Positions 40,011 through 49,832 of a DNA stretch of 64,000 nucleotides are shown in pieces. A program made the position numbers and the translations under genes. The stretch is taken from NCBI RefSeq assembly GCF_030145145.1, contig NZ_JAQYWD010000034.1:1-64000 (forward strand), written 5' to 3'. The notes below the pieces were generated by a model, which saw nothing but the letters and a program-made list of their open reading frames with translations, had not been told where the DNA came from and did not search any database. How positions within the stretch are numbered: the stretch's first letter is position 1; the number at the start of each line of letters is the position of its first letter. Source of the stretch: Desulfobacula sp. (GTDB taxonomy: Bacteria; Desulfobacterota; Desulfobacteria; Desulfobacterales; Desulfobacteraceae).

Positions 40011-43000
40011 TTAATTTATTTTATTAAGAATTTTTTCAACTACTTTTTCTGCGGTATCACCAAACAGGGTTTCAACTTCCACCAGGTTAAGATATTTGTC
40101 ATCCCATTGAAAATTATCACTTTCAAGAATCCAGTCTTTGAGACGGTTGTATTTGCCGCCCAGGGCTTTTATTTTTTTCAAAAGCGGTACGTCGCTGGAG
40201 GGTTTAAAACAGATATTTAAAGACAGGATGTATTCAATGATGTTGGGGGTGGCAGGATTTGAAGAAATAACCGGAATGACCAGGATGTTTTTATTGTCTT
40301 TTCTGCCCTTCCCAATGTACACATTTCCCTCCCTGACAATGATATTTTTTGTTCCTTTAAGTCTGGGGTCTGTTTCTACTCTTGAGTGTTCATCTTTTAA
40401 TAAACCGGTTTTATTCTTTATTTTTATTTTGGTCTCCTGGGTCACTTCTCCTAAAAGGCTTAATCCTGAGATCTGGTAGAGAAGGGCGCCATTGATGCCG
40501 GCAATGACCTCCTGGAGATTTTTAATCACCAGGACATTTTTGTTGGTGATCTGGGCAATGTGAATATCATTGGCCACCAGTTCACTAAAGACAAGGCCTT
40601 CAAATTTTTCACTGATTCTGCTGGTGCCGACGGTGACTGTTTTGGCCTGGTGCTTGATGGCATCCACCGGCCTTGCCAAGGTGTTAATGGCATGGCCAAT
40701 GGTATCGAAAAAGGTCTGTAACATGTTGGAAGGGGTTCCCTTTGTTTCAAAATCAATTTCAAAATCTGAAACCGGTAATCTGCCGGACAAATATTTTAAC
40801 AGCAGTGTGAGGTTGGCCACCGTATCCAGCCCCATGGCAGCCGGAAATTCACCTTGCCGCCGTTTTTTTGAAAATTTGTTATAGAAGAGGGCAATGGTTT
40901 CCCTGAATTTTTTTTCCAGGAGAACTTCATATACATCATGTCCCATGGAGGTATATTCGTCTAAAAGCTCCTGTATTTCAGCCTTTCCTTTGTACATGAA
41001 TCTGGACCCCTCATTGATGGCAAGGGCCGCGTAATACCCCCATATGTGTCCGACAAGGGTGTTCAGGACAGGGGCAAAGTGTTCTTTTGTCGCAGGAATT
41101 TTAAATACATCCCGGGCATAAATGTCAAACCGGTCTTCTCCAATGGTGGTGATGACCACTGGTGTGGCCTTGTGCGCATGGAAAATAGCGGTATCCTTGA
41201 TGATATCGCCCAACACACTTTCCCGTGTGCTGGCAGCACAAATGATGATTAAGGGTTCACTGGACAGGTCAATATGTTTTTTATCTTCAATAAAGTCCGA
41301 TGAAATGGTTTTATAGCAAAGTTCACTGAGTTTGATCCGGATTTCATCTGCTGATGTTTTGTTTGATCCGGATCCCACAGTGGCCCAGTATTGTTTTGCG
41401 ACGGCAAGCCGGAACGCTGAATCTTTGATCTGATCTTTCATTCCCAGAATGGTTCTCATCTTATCCGGCAGGCTCATGATTTCGTTGATCTGTTCGGTAA
41501 TAAACTCACTGGATCTTGTTTGGGCAATGCCGGCCAAGTGGAGGCCTAAAATAGCCCCGGCAGTAATTTGTGAATAAAATGCTTTTGTGGATGCCACAGA
41601 CATTTCAATGTCACGGCCGGAGCTGGTGTATAACACACCATCGGTTTTAAAGGTCAGATCAGAATCCCGCCTGTTGACGATGGCCAGTGTTTTTGCACCA
41701 CAGGCTTTGACCATGTCCACTGTTCGGTTGGTATCGGTGGTGGTGCCGGACTGGCTGATGGCCACCACAAGTGTGTTGTTCATGGAGCATTCAGCACCTT
41801 CCCCTTCTACCAGACAGAATCCGGAAAGCTCTGATGATTTTAAGGCTCTGGTATCAATCCCCTTATCACCCAGGTAGACATTCAACAGATCAGAGCAGGC
41901 CTGGGCAGCTATTCCAGCTGTGCCCTGACCGATAAAATAGACTTTTTTGATCCGGTCATTTTTAAAGTCCTGTTCCAGGGATGATGGGATGACCGTCTCA
42001 TCAAGACATGTGGTAAACAGGTGAGTGCCCGGGGATTGTTTGACTTTGTTTTCCAGGGTTTTTTCCACCGAGCCCGGGGATTCTGAAATTTCTTTTAAAA
42101 AATAGTGAGGGAAGTTTTGTCGGTCAATATCCCGGGATGTAATCTGGCTTGTGAGCACCTGATTTTCTTCCAGGTTGATCAAGGTATTATCATAGTAGAA
42201 GGACCGGATACCGGATACACCGCCTTCTGATCGCTGGTCAAGAATGACAATCTGGCCTTTATCCTCTCCGTTGAGCTTGATGTAATCCTGGGTTTCCTCG
42301 ACAATGCCGTACAATTCTGATGCAGCAATATAATGATCCTTGGCAATCCCGACAAAAATCGCCTGGCCGCTTCCCTTCTGGGCTAAAAACAATTTTCCAG
42401 GGGCTAAATCGGCATGCATGCTGATGGCATGGGAGCCTTCAAAATCATTGACCGCCATCCTGAACGCATCTTCAATGGGGTGATGTTGTTTCAGGTAATG
42501 CTCGATTTGAAGGGGGATCAGTTTAGTGTCTGTATTAATATCGGTATGGATTTTATCATACCTGGCCTCATACTCTGTTTTTAATTCAAGATAATTGTCA
42601 ATATCACCGTTTAAACAGACATGGATGATGCCTGATTTGCCGATTTCTTTAACCGTGGGGGTGTTGTCCTGGGGATGGCAGTTGGCCAGGGAAATGTCTC
42701 CCACAGATGCCCATCGGGTGTGAGCGGATACGGAATTTGCCACAAAAGGATATTGGGCGATCAACTGGAGCAAAAGATCGTTTTTAATCTGGCTGCGGAT
42801 AAACGTGACATTGTCCCCCAGGGCACCGATCTCCGCTGCAAATTTATAGACAAAGGAAATGGTAACCAAATGCTCACCATTTTCCGGAAACGTATCATTT
42901 ATGGTAATACTGTTATTGGCCAGGATCAGGTGGTTTGTTCTCTGTTTCAGCCGTTCCGAAAGGCCTTCCTTGATCAGATCCTCTCTGAAATTTTCAAACC

Positions 43001-43709
43001 CCTGTTTGGGAAAGGTGAGAATGACGGATATTCCGGCAGAATCCCTTCCCCGGACTTCAAGCCGGTCAATACTGTTTAACACGGCATTTATCCGTTTAAA
43101 GACCGTTAATGCCCCCGTGTTTGCTGAAGCTGCCAGACCCGTGGAAAGATTGCCAATGGCAGCGATGTTATCTATAATTTCCTTTTTAAGGCACCAGTGA
43201 ATATCCCGAAGTTTTTCAAGGCGCAGAGAAATCGTATCAACATCTGAGGATGAAAGTGTTGAAATCTTTCGTTTAAACAAACCGGTTTGATCTTCAATCA
43301 ATTGTTCCATGTTCGTTATAATTGAAGCGAGCCGTTCTTTTTTTTCTTTGTTGAAATAAAGATCTAAAAAAATATTTTCCTGCTTGAATTCCTGGCAGCG
43401 TTCAAATAACCGGTTTAAAAAATCATCACCGCAAAGAAAGTCGTTGCAGATGGTGTCAGCAGGGGAGGACAGGCAGTTGTCTTTTAAAGAAAGGGCCATT
43501 TCGTTTATTTCGTGTAAATGAAACGCCTGGGGAATGCTGTTTCCCTTAAAGGCAACAAAGGCAGAAATACCGCAGGACAAGGTATTGGGTTGATCCGGAA
43601 AAAAGATGAGGGTATTTTCCCGGGCAGTGGTTATGGGTTTCCCAAATTCAATGGTCAGTGACATTAGTTGTTTAATCCGGTTCAAAAAAGCGGTTCCATA
43701 CATCATCAT
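40011..43709 (-). CDS. Giant GlmS-like protein (GATase II + two SIS domains + C-terminal extension)
   Basis: A 1232-residue protein from ATG 43709 behind GAGGGGAAG; normal GlmS is about 610. GATase II motifs are all present: internal Cys46 in LSCGISAF, RGRDSAGIS, AHTRWASVGDISLANCHP, LNGDIDNYLELK and SDTKLIP. But Cys46 follows about 45 residues that would have to be cleaved for an N-terminal nucleophile, and about 150 extra residues sit between Cys46 and RDSAGIS. FLKEISESPGSVEKTL leads to SIS 1 (VAISQSGTTTDT, VASTKAFYSQ) and SIS 2. About 330 C-terminal residues, from near TSMGHDVYEV, match no domain I know. GlmS makes glucosamine-6-phosphate from fructose-6-phosphate and glutamine; activity here is unproven. 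Confidence 0.75.
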   Translation of the reverse strand: MMMYGTAFLNRIKQLMSLTIEFGKPITTARENTLIFFPDQPNTLSCGISAFVAFKGNSIPQAFHLHEINEMALSLKDNCLSSPADTICNDFLCGDDFLNRLFERCQEFKQENIFLDLYFNKEKKERLASIITNMEQLIEDQTGLFKRKISTLSSSDVDTISLRLEKLRDIHWCLKKEIIDNIAAIGNLSTGLAASANTGALTVFKRINAVLNSIDRLEVRGRDSAGISVILTFPKQGFENFREDLIKEGLSERLKQRTNHLILANNSITINDTFPENGEHLVTISFVYKFAAEIGALGDNVTFIRSQIKNDLLLQLIAQYPFVANSVSAHTRWASVGDISLANCHPQDNTPTVKEIGKSGIIHVCLNGDIDNYLELKTEYEARYDKIHTDINTDTKLIPLQIEHYLKQHHPIEDAFRMAVNDFEGSHAISMHADLAPGKLFLAQKGSGQAIFVGIAKDHYIAASELYGIVEETQDYIKLNGEDKGQIVILDQRSEGGVSGIRSFYYDNTLINLEENQVLTSQITSRDIDRQNFPHYFLKEISESPGSVEKTLENKVKQSPGTHLFTTCLDETVIPSSLEQDFKNDRIKKVYFIGQGTAGIAAQACSDLLNVYLGDKGIDTRALKSSELSGFCLVEGEGAECSMNNTLVVAISQSGTTTDTNRTVDMVKACGAKTLAIVNRRDSDLTFKTDGVLYTSSGRDIEMSVASTKAFYSQITAGAILGLHLAGIAQTRSSEFITEQINEIMSLPDKMRTILGMKDQIKDSAFRLAVAKQYWATVGSGSNKTSADEIRIKLSELCYKTISSDFIEDKKHIDLSSEPLIIICAASTRESVLGDIIKDTAIFHAHKATPVVITTIGEDRFDIYARDVFKIPATKEHFAPVLNTLVGHIWGYYAALAINEGSRFMYKGKAEIQELLDEYTSMGHDVYEVLLEKKFRETIALFYNKFSKKRRQGEFPAAMGLDTVANLTLLLKYLSGRLPVSDFEIDFETKGTPSNMLQTFFDTIGHAINTLARPVDAIKHQAKTVTVGTSRISEKFEGLVFSELVANDIHIAQITNKNVLVIKNLQEVIAGINGALLYQISGLSLLGEVTQETKIKIKNKTGLLKDEHSRVETDPRLKGTKNIIVREGNVYIGKGRKDNKNILVIPVISSNPATPNIIEYILSLNICFKPSSDVPLLKKIKALGGKYNRLKDWILESDNFQWDDKYLNLVEVETLFGDTAEKVVEKILNKIN

Positions 43710-43741
43710 TTCTTCCCCTCTCATCTAAACGGTTTTGCCCA

Positions 43742-45106
43742 TCACAATTGTGCGGTGACAGCGGTTTTTTTAAAATATTTTTTTAAAATATTTTTTGCAT
43801 AAGTCCCGGCTCTTGTCCCAATATATTTCCGATGGCCGACAACAACGGACAGGGCTATTTTTTTAGGTCCTTTTTTTTCAGCTCCGAAACCGGTGAACCA
43901 GTCGTATTTAACCGTGTGCGCCCTGTTGTAAAGGGACCCGGTCTTCCCGCCAATCAATAGTTTTGAAAGAACGGCATCTTTGGAAAACCCTCTGAAAGAT
44001 TTTCTGGCAGTCCCTTTTGAGATGGTTTTTTCCATCAACTGCATCATGGTGGCAGCCGTTTCCGGACGTATGGCGTTTTTATAGGCGGTTTCTTTGTTCG
44101 CGTAGATGACCGCGCCACTGGCATCTGTTACATGCTCAACAATACTGGGCAGCATGATATTGCCGGCATTGATAATGGCCGAGGTGAGCATGGCACCAAA
44201 TACCGGGGAGATTGTGGTCTCATGATTAAATCCGCATCCAAGTTCAGCCAGGTGGTAGTCTTTGCTGTTGGTTTTAAATGCACCTGAAACAAAGGTAATT
44301 TCCGAGTTGACGACCTGGTTGAACCCAAAAGCGTCTGCATAAGACTCCAGTTTTTCTTTTCCCAGGCTATTTTTCCCGATTTTCCCGAATATCGGGTTTA
44401 CGGATTGTGCAAACGCACTGGAAAAAGAAATTTTATACGAGTATTTGTTTTTTTTCCCCTTGAGCTGGCGTTTGTATAATGTGTATTTATTCCCATTAAA
44501 GAACAATGGCGTTTGAGGCGTATAGCCTAATGTTTCAATTGCTGCGGAGGCGGTTATGATCTTGAAGATGCTGGCTGCGGGATAGTTGGATTCAATACAG
44601 GGGTTGGCATCGGGATTTTCAAGATCAAACCCTGTCATGGCAATGATTTTACCGGTATTTGCTTCCATGACCACAAAGGCGATCCGTTGGGGTTTTCCCC
44701 GGGTCAGGGTTTTGAGCCGGTCCAACACCGACAATAAATATTCCTGAAGATCAACATCGATACTGGTGGTAATTTTATAACGGGTTTCCGGGGCATCCAC
44801 AAACAAGGTGTTTTTATCCGTTTGGATAAAATTCGTCGTGCCGATCATATGGCTTAATTGATTTTTTGACAAACGGGTTTGTGGTTCAGGTGTTTCCGGA
44901 ATGCTGGCAGTCAACTCATTTTTGATCGGACCATCGCTCCCGTAAAAACAGATGCCCGCAATCAAAAGCAGGAGGATCGCCAAACCGACCAGTATTTTTG
45001 CCGTTTTAGAAACCCATCGGGATTTTCTTTTGTTGATCAGATATCCAGATTGAAAATTCCGCCAGGCGGGTTCTTTTTTATCGATATACAACGGAACCCC
45101 TAACAC
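43742..45106 (-). CDS. Penicillin-binding transpeptidase-domain protein
   Basis: The 454-residue protein has one N-terminal membrane segment (about 36-56) and a periplasmic transpeptidase domain. The active-site triad motifs are SxxK as SIFK (in YPAASIFKIITASAAIE), SxN as SVN (in AQSVNPIFGKIG) and KTG as KTGS (in LLIGGKTGSLYN). This makes a DD-transpeptidase of class B/FtsI-PbpA type, but without the N-terminal dimerisation domain. It starts at GTG 45106; no RBS is visible. It sits between the GlmS-like gene and metG, so cell-wall precursor and crosslinking genes are adjacent. Confidence 0.88.
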   Translation of the reverse strand: MLGVPLYIDKKEPAWRNFQSGYLINKRKSRWVSKTAKILVGLAILLLLIAGICFYGSDGPIKNELTASIPETPEPQTRLSKNQLSHMIGTTNFIQTDKNTLFVDAPETRYKITTSIDVDLQEYLLSVLDRLKTLTRGKPQRIAFVVMEANTGKIIAMTGFDLENPDANPCIESNYPAASIFKIITASAAIETLGYTPQTPLFFNGNKYTLYKRQLKGKKNKYSYKISFSSAFAQSVNPIFGKIGKNSLGKEKLESYADAFGFNQVVNSEITFVSGAFKTNSKDYHLAELGCGFNHETTISPVFGAMLTSAIINAGNIMLPSIVEHVTDASGAVIYANKETAYKNAIRPETAATMMQLMEKTISKGTARKSFRGFSKDAVLSKLLIGGKTGSLYNRAHTVKYDWFTGFGAEKKGPKKIALSVVVGHRKYIGTRAGTYAKNILKKYFKKTAVTAQL

Positions 45107-45163
45107 GGATCGTGTCTTTGACCATATCCATTACCGGCAATGGCGCAAAGGTCATAAAAGCCA

Positions 45164-47092
45164 TCATTTTACAGGATTTCCCGGTGAAAGTTCTTTGTCA
45201 AAACCAGAAAGTACCAGCTTTTTTTTATGGGTTGCGGCAAGGATCATGCCTTGAGAAATCTCTCCCATAAGCGTTGCTTCTTTTAAGTTGGCAACCACGA
45301 TGACCTGTTTGCCGATGATGTCTTCCGGGGCATAATCCTTTGCAATACCCGCAATGACCTGCCTTACCTCAGCACCCAGATCCACCGTAAGTTTTAAGAG
45401 CTTTTTGGATTTTTCGATTCGTTCCGCTGTCATGACGATCCCGGCCCTTAAATCAATTTTTGCAAAATCATCAATGGTGATCTGCTTTTTTAATGCCGGT
45501 TTAAACGCTTTGGTGATGATGGCAGGGGCCTGGGGTCTGGTTTTATCTGTATCAATCCTGGGAAATAAACTGTCTGGGGTTGCAATGCAGGTTCCTTTCC
45601 GGGTCTGCCCCCAGGGAATGGTTTCCGCCAACGTGTAAAACCCATTATCCTTTTTTGCCATGCAAAGGGTTTTCTGCATTTTATAGGATGTCGCCGGCAT
45701 AATGGGATAAATCAGGCAGGAAACGACCCGCAACCCCTCGATCAAGTTATAGAGAACGGTTTCAAGGATCGGCGTAAGGTCGTCATTCTTGGCTAAACTC
45801 CAGGGCTCATTTGTATCAATATATTTATTCATGATACTGATAAATTGCCAGATGGCCCCGACACCTTTATGAAATTCACACACCGACATGGCCTGTTGAA
45901 ATTTGTCAATGGCAGTCTTTGCATCAGATGCCAGAGACAGGGATTTTTCTTGTTGAATGTGTGTGTCCGGTTCTCTTGCTTCACCCTTGAAATATCGCTG
46001 GTTCATGGAAAGGATTCTTGAAAAAACATTTCCAAGATCATTGGCAAGGTCTGAATTGATTCTGGACACAAGGGTTTCTTCTGTAAAATTGGCATCCAGG
46101 CCAAACACCATTTCCCTCATGAGAAAGTATCTGAACGGATCCACTCCGTATGCCGCGGTTACCTGCAGGGGGTCTGTGACATTACCGATACTTTTTGACA
46201 TTTTGCTGCCTTTGACATTCCAGAACCCGTGGACATTTAAGCCCTTATAAATCGGTATACCGGCAGCTTTCAGCATGATGGGCCAGTAAATACCATGGGG
46301 TTTGATAATGTCTTTTGCCACAAAATGGCGGGTTGTGGGCCAGAATTTTTTGAACAGTTCCCCATCCGGGTATCCCAACGCTGAAATATAATTTACAAGG
46401 GCATCAAACCAGACATAGGTGACATACGCTTCGTCAAAGGGCAGGGTGATACCCCATGTCAGTCGGGATTTCGGCCGGGAAATGCAGAGGTCTTCCAAGG
46501 GCTCTTTTAAAAAAGAAAGGATTTCAGTCCTGTATTGCGCCGGTTGGATAAAATCCGGGTTGGTTTTAATATGGTTGATCAGCCACGCCTGGTATTTGCT
46601 CATTTTGAAAAAGTAATTGGATTCTTTGATCACCTCGGGAGCTACCCCATGGTCCGGGCATTTGCCATCAACCAGCTCTCTTTCCTGGTAAAAGCGTTCG
46701 CATCCAAAACAATATAGCCCCTCATAGCTTGAAAAATAAATATCCCCGGACGCATGGATTTTTGAGAGAACCTGTTTGACCACCTGAATATGCCCGGGAT
46801 CGGTTGTGCGGATAAACCGGTCGTTATTGACGTTCAATACCGGTAGCAGATCCTGAAACAGACGGCTGATCTTGTCTGCATATTCTTTGGGGGTTGTTCC
46901 CTGGGTTTGGGCAGCCTGAACAATCTTATCTCCGTGTTCATCTGTTCCGGTTAGAAAAAATGTTTCATGGCCATCCATCTGTTTGAATCGGGTTGAAACA
47001 TCAGCAGAGATGGAGGTATAGGCATGCCCCAGATGGGGTTTGGCATTGACATAATAGATGGGGGTTGTAAAATATTGTTTTTGGGTGTTCAT
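45164..47092 (-). CDS. metG: Methionyl-tRNA synthetase
   Basis: The 642-residue class I synthetase has the HIGH-type motif (PHLGHAYTS), zinc ligands (CFGCERFY and CPDHGV), and KMSKS as SKMSKSIGN. Its C-terminal 100 residues (FAKIDLRAGIVMTAERIEKSKKLLKL) are the OB-fold tRNA-binding domain found in many bacterial MetRS. It charges tRNA-Met and initiator tRNA. It overlaps ricT by 4 bp. Confidence 0.97.
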   Translation of the reverse strand: MNTQKQYFTTPIYYVNAKPHLGHAYTSISADVSTRFKQMDGHETFFLTGTDEHGDKIVQAAQTQGTTPKEYADKISRLFQDLLPVLNVNNDRFIRTTDPGHIQVVKQVLSKIHASGDIYFSSYEGLYCFGCERFYQERELVDGKCPDHGVAPEVIKESNYFFKMSKYQAWLINHIKTNPDFIQPAQYRTEILSFLKEPLEDLCISRPKSRLTWGITLPFDEAYVTYVWFDALVNYISALGYPDGELFKKFWPTTRHFVAKDIIKPHGIYWPIMLKAAGIPIYKGLNVHGFWNVKGSKMSKSIGNVTDPLQVTAAYGVDPFRYFLMREMVFGLDANFTEETLVSRINSDLANDLGNVFSRILSMNQRYFKGEAREPDTHIQQEKSLSLASDAKTAIDKFQQAMSVCEFHKGVGAIWQFISIMNKYIDTNEPWSLAKNDDLTPILETVLYNLIEGLRVVSCLIYPIMPATSYKMQKTLCMAKKDNGFYTLAETIPWGQTRKGTCIATPDSLFPRIDTDKTRPQAPAIITKAFKPALKKQITIDDFAKIDLRAGIVMTAERIEKSKKLLKLTVDLGAEVRQVIAGIAKDYAPEDIIGKQVIVVANLKEATLMGEISQGMILAATHKKKLVLSGFDKELSPGNPVK

Positions 47093-47901
47093 CGTCTGGG
47101 GGATCCTGTTATTGATTCGTTCAGTTGCTGGATGGTTTTTTCGATTTCCGTATGATCCTCTAACCGAACGGTGATGCTTTCTTTTAACACATTCTGGCGG
47201 ACCACTTTTCCTTTGCCCTCTTCTAAGGTGATGGATTTTCCCAGTTTGGGCATCTGGCGTTTAAGGCTCTTATAGGTTTCATTTTCAAAGGTCAGACAGC
47301 ACATTAACCGGCCGCAAACCCCTGAAATTTTAGTGGGATTCAAAGACAGTCCCTGCTCTTTTGCCATCTTTATGGAAACCGGCTCAAACGTGTGCATAAA
47401 AGAGGAACAGCAAAGCTCTCTTCCGCATTTGCCAACCCCCCCACAATGTTTAGACAGATTGCGAATTCCCACCTGGCGCATTTCAATTCGAATACTGAAT
47501 TCTTTTACCAGCAGCTTGATTAATTCTCTGAAATCAATTCTGCCATCGGCTGTGTAGAAAAAAGTCAACTTGTTTCGATCAAAGGTGCTCTCAACACTGA
47601 ACAGGTTCATTAACAGACCGATATCAGTGATACATTGAATACAAAAAGTGAACGCTTTTTTTTCAAGCGTTTGTATTTCCTCTCTTCTAAGAAAGTCTTC
47701 TTTGGTGGCAATACGGACAATCTGTTTTAATTTTTTTTCAACAGTTTCAACTTCAACGGGTGGTATGGCAATTTTACCAAACCCTAAACCCTGTTCAGTT
47801 TCTACAATTACAGCGGTGCCTTGTTTCAGTACAAAAGCACCACTGTTAAAATCATATATTTTTCCTGCTGTTTTAAATTTAACACCAGCAACTTTAACCA
47901 T
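47089..47901 (-). CDS. ricT: PSP1/RicT-type protein
   Basis: The 270-residue protein starts at ATG 47901 (RBS AAAGGAAC), with the frame open nine codons upstream. It has the PSP1 C-terminal domain: FFYTADGRIDFRELIKLLVKEF, IEMRQVGIRNLSKHCGGVGKCGRELCC and NPTKISGVCGRLMCCLTFE. The clustered Cys residues probably bind an Fe-S cluster as in Bacillus RicT (YaaT). The metG-ricT-holB gene order is common in bacteria. It overlaps holB by 8 bp. Confidence 0.92.
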   Translation of the reverse strand: MVKVAGVKFKTAGKIYDFNSGAFVLKQGTAVIVETEQGLGFGKIAIPPVEVETVEKKLKQIVRIATKEDFLRREEIQTLEKKAFTFCIQCITDIGLLMNLFSVESTFDRNKLTFFYTADGRIDFRELIKLLVKEFSIRIEMRQVGIRNLSKHCGGVGKCGRELCCSSFMHTFEPVSIKMAKEQGLSLNPTKISGVCGRLMCCLTFENETYKSLKRQMPKLGKSITLEEGKGKVVRQNVLKESITVRLEDHTEIEKTIQQLNESITGSPRR

Positions 47902-48946
47902 AAACACCCGTTCCTTTGTTCGTAACAATTTTAAGGAAAAATCTATCCAATGTTAATCTGAGCGTACTGTTTGCGGTTACCCTTTTTTCTGTTTCATAAA
48001 GCATTTTTATCCATTCTAAAAAGTTATGGGAGGGTACCCGCTGATTAATATCGGCAAAAGTATCAAAAAAATCAAGGTTAACTATTTTTTTGGGATCAAA
48101 TTTAAAAATCATCAGATCCCGGAAAAAAGTGGTTAGAATGGCCATTGTGTAAGGCATAAGATCGGGGTCACGGCTTAACCGTTGTGACAGCATCAACCCG
48201 TTTGATATGCCCCTGGCCGGTTTTGTTCTGATCATACTTGCCAGGGTATCCAGTAACCATAATCGCCGTTTGATCCAGTCGACCTCTCGTTGTTCTGTAT
48301 CCTGGTTTACATACATCATGGCCCTTTTCAGATCAGCATCGGCTGTTCTTGATGCAATATGGGCAAGGGGGTTGTCAACGTTGAAATGCTGGATCAGATG
48401 TTGCTCAATGACCGTGTCCGTCAGGGGCTTGAATCTGATCTTACGACATCTTGAAGCAATGGTTGGCAAAAGAAAAGATACCTTGTGGGCAACAAGGATG
48501 AAAAAGGTCCGTTCCGGCGGCTCTTCAAGCATTTTCAGCAGTGCATTCTGGGCCTGACGGTTCATCAGGTCTGCCGTTAAAATTAATACCATCCTGAACC
48601 TGGCCTCATTGGGCCTGGAAGAAAGGGTTACCCCCATTTCACGAATCTGGGATATGGAAATTGATTTTTTCCCCTGTTGAAGGGTCAGACACAGGATATC
48701 GGGATGGCTTTTGGCATCAATTTTGCGGCATGACGTGCAATGGTTGCAGGCAAGGTCCATCCCGCTCAAACAATTACATCCCTTTGCAAACAAATATGCG
48801 GCTTGTTTTCTTCCGGTATTCTCACTCCCGGAAAAAAGAAACGCATTGGGGATTTTTTTTGTCTGAAGGATATGGTTTAACTCCAGGAGGACGGTTGCTT
48901 GGTATTGCAGGTGATCAAAATCAGACATGGTTTGATCCATACCCAT
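47894..48946 (-). CDS. holB: DNA polymerase III delta' subunit
   Basis: The 350-residue clamp-loader AAA+ protein has an altered P-loop (FSGSENTGRKQAAYLFAKGC), a zinc module with Cys in CNCLSGMDLACNHCTSC, and the SRC motif (IASRCRKIRF). The altered P-loop fits delta', which does not hydrolyse ATP. It loads the beta clamp with DnaX and HolA. It starts 4 bp after the HU/IHF stop; ATG 48946 is used, with two further Met (residues 3 and 7) possible. Confidence 0.9.
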   Translation of the reverse strand: MGMDQTMSDFDHLQYQATVLLELNHILQTKKIPNAFLFSGSENTGRKQAAYLFAKGCNCLSGMDLACNHCTSCRKIDAKSHPDILCLTLQQGKKSISISQIREMGVTLSSRPNEARFRMVLILTADLMNRQAQNALLKMLEEPPERTFFILVAHKVSFLLPTIASRCRKIRFKPLTDTVIEQHLIQHFNVDNPLAHIASRTADADLKRAMMYVNQDTEQREVDWIKRRLWLLDTLASMIRTKPARGISNGLMLSQRLSRDPDLMPYTMAILTTFFRDLMIFKFDPKKIVNLDFFDTFADINQRVPSHNFLEWIKMLYETEKRVTANSTLRLTLDRFFLKIVTNKGTGVYG

Positions 48947-48949
48947 GGG

Positions 48950-49225
48950 TTAATAATCCACTCGCTCCTTGAGCTCTTTCCCACATTTAAAAAATGGCAA
49001 CCGTTTGGGCGGTATGGTGACTTTTTGACCGGTTTTAGGATTTCTGCCGGTATAGCTTTTGTACTCTTTGATATGAAAGCTGCAAAATCCCCTTATTTCC
49101 ACCCGTTCCCCTTTTGCAAAGGATTCCGCCAATGAGTCGAAAAATATTTTAATGATTTCTGAGGCCTCGGATTTTGTCAGGTTTGCCCGCTCTTTTAATG
49201 TGGAAATTAATTCAAGTTTATTCAT
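48950..49225 (-). CDS. HU/IHF-family DNA-binding protein
   Basis: The 91-residue protein starts at ATG 49225 behind AGAGGACG. The pattern MNKLELISTLKERANLTKSEASEIIKIFFDSLAESFAKGERVEIRGFCSFHIKEYKSYTGRNPKTG spans residues 1-66 and is typical of HU/IHF, with the arm GRNPKTGQKVTIPPKRLPFFKCG. It bends DNA as a dimer; alpha or beta type cannot be decided. It sits between holB and a NusG paralog. Confidence 0.94.
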   Translation of the reverse strand: MNKLELISTLKERANLTKSEASEIIKIFFDSLAESFAKGERVEIRGFCSFHIKEYKSYTGRNPKTGQKVTIPPKRLPFFKCGKELKERVDY

Positions 49226-49307
49226 ACGTCCTCTTTCTATAATGAAGGGTACAATCTCGTTGGTTTTTACAATGGTTCTAATTAAGATTTGATAAAAAGT
49301 CAAGGGG

Positions 49308-49832
49308 TTATGCTAATAATTCAGGGAGTTTTTCAACATTGTCTTCTGATATATTCACTCCGGCATACTGCCCTAGAACAGTGATTTTGATAACAACGCG
49401 GCCCTTGCCTCTATAGGTGATGAACTCTCCCTTTGCCCCTGCCATGGGACCTTCTAAAATCATTACAGGGTCACCCTTTTTCATTCGAATCGTTGTTCCG
49501 GTAATCAAATCCATATTTGCGCTTGTCAGAATTTTCAGGGATTCAACCTGGGTTGAGGGTATGGATAACGGTCCGGATGTATTGCCTAAAAGTCTGACGG
49601 CCCCGATCGTTTTCAGGATATTCAGCTGGAAGGCCGGTTCAAACGTGGATTTTACAAAAATATATCCCGGGAAAAGCGGCCGTTCTATCATGAGTTTTCT
49701 ATCTTTTCGTCGGCTTTTCTGTCGGGTTGTGGGTAAAAAGGCTTCGATTTTTTTTTTAACCATACTCGTGTAGACGGTTTGCTCAAAGTTGCTTCTGGTC
49801 AGAAGCGCAAACCAGTTTAATTTTTCAATCAT
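49308..49832 (-). CDS. NusG-paralog transcription elongation factor (RfaH/UpxY-like)
   Basis: The 174-residue protein has a NusG N-terminal domain (WFALLTRSNFEQTVYTSM, RPLFPGYIFVK) and a C-terminal KOW domain (IRMKKGDPVMILEGPMAGAKGEF). Its position next to lptD is not the usual secE-nusG operon, so it is probably a specialised paralog that antiterminates one long operon, as RfaH and LoaP do for polysaccharide genes. It overlaps lptD by 4 bp. The target operon is unknown and may be outside the window. Confidence 0.88.
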   Translation of the reverse strand: MIEKLNWFALLTRSNFEQTVYTSMVKKKIEAFLPTTRQKSRRKDRKLMIERPLFPGYIFVKSTFEPAFQLNILKTIGAVRLLGNTSGPLSIPSTQVESLKILTSANMDLITGTTIRMKKGDPVMILEGPMAGAKGEFITYRGKGRVVIKITVLGQYAGVNISEDNVEKLPELLA

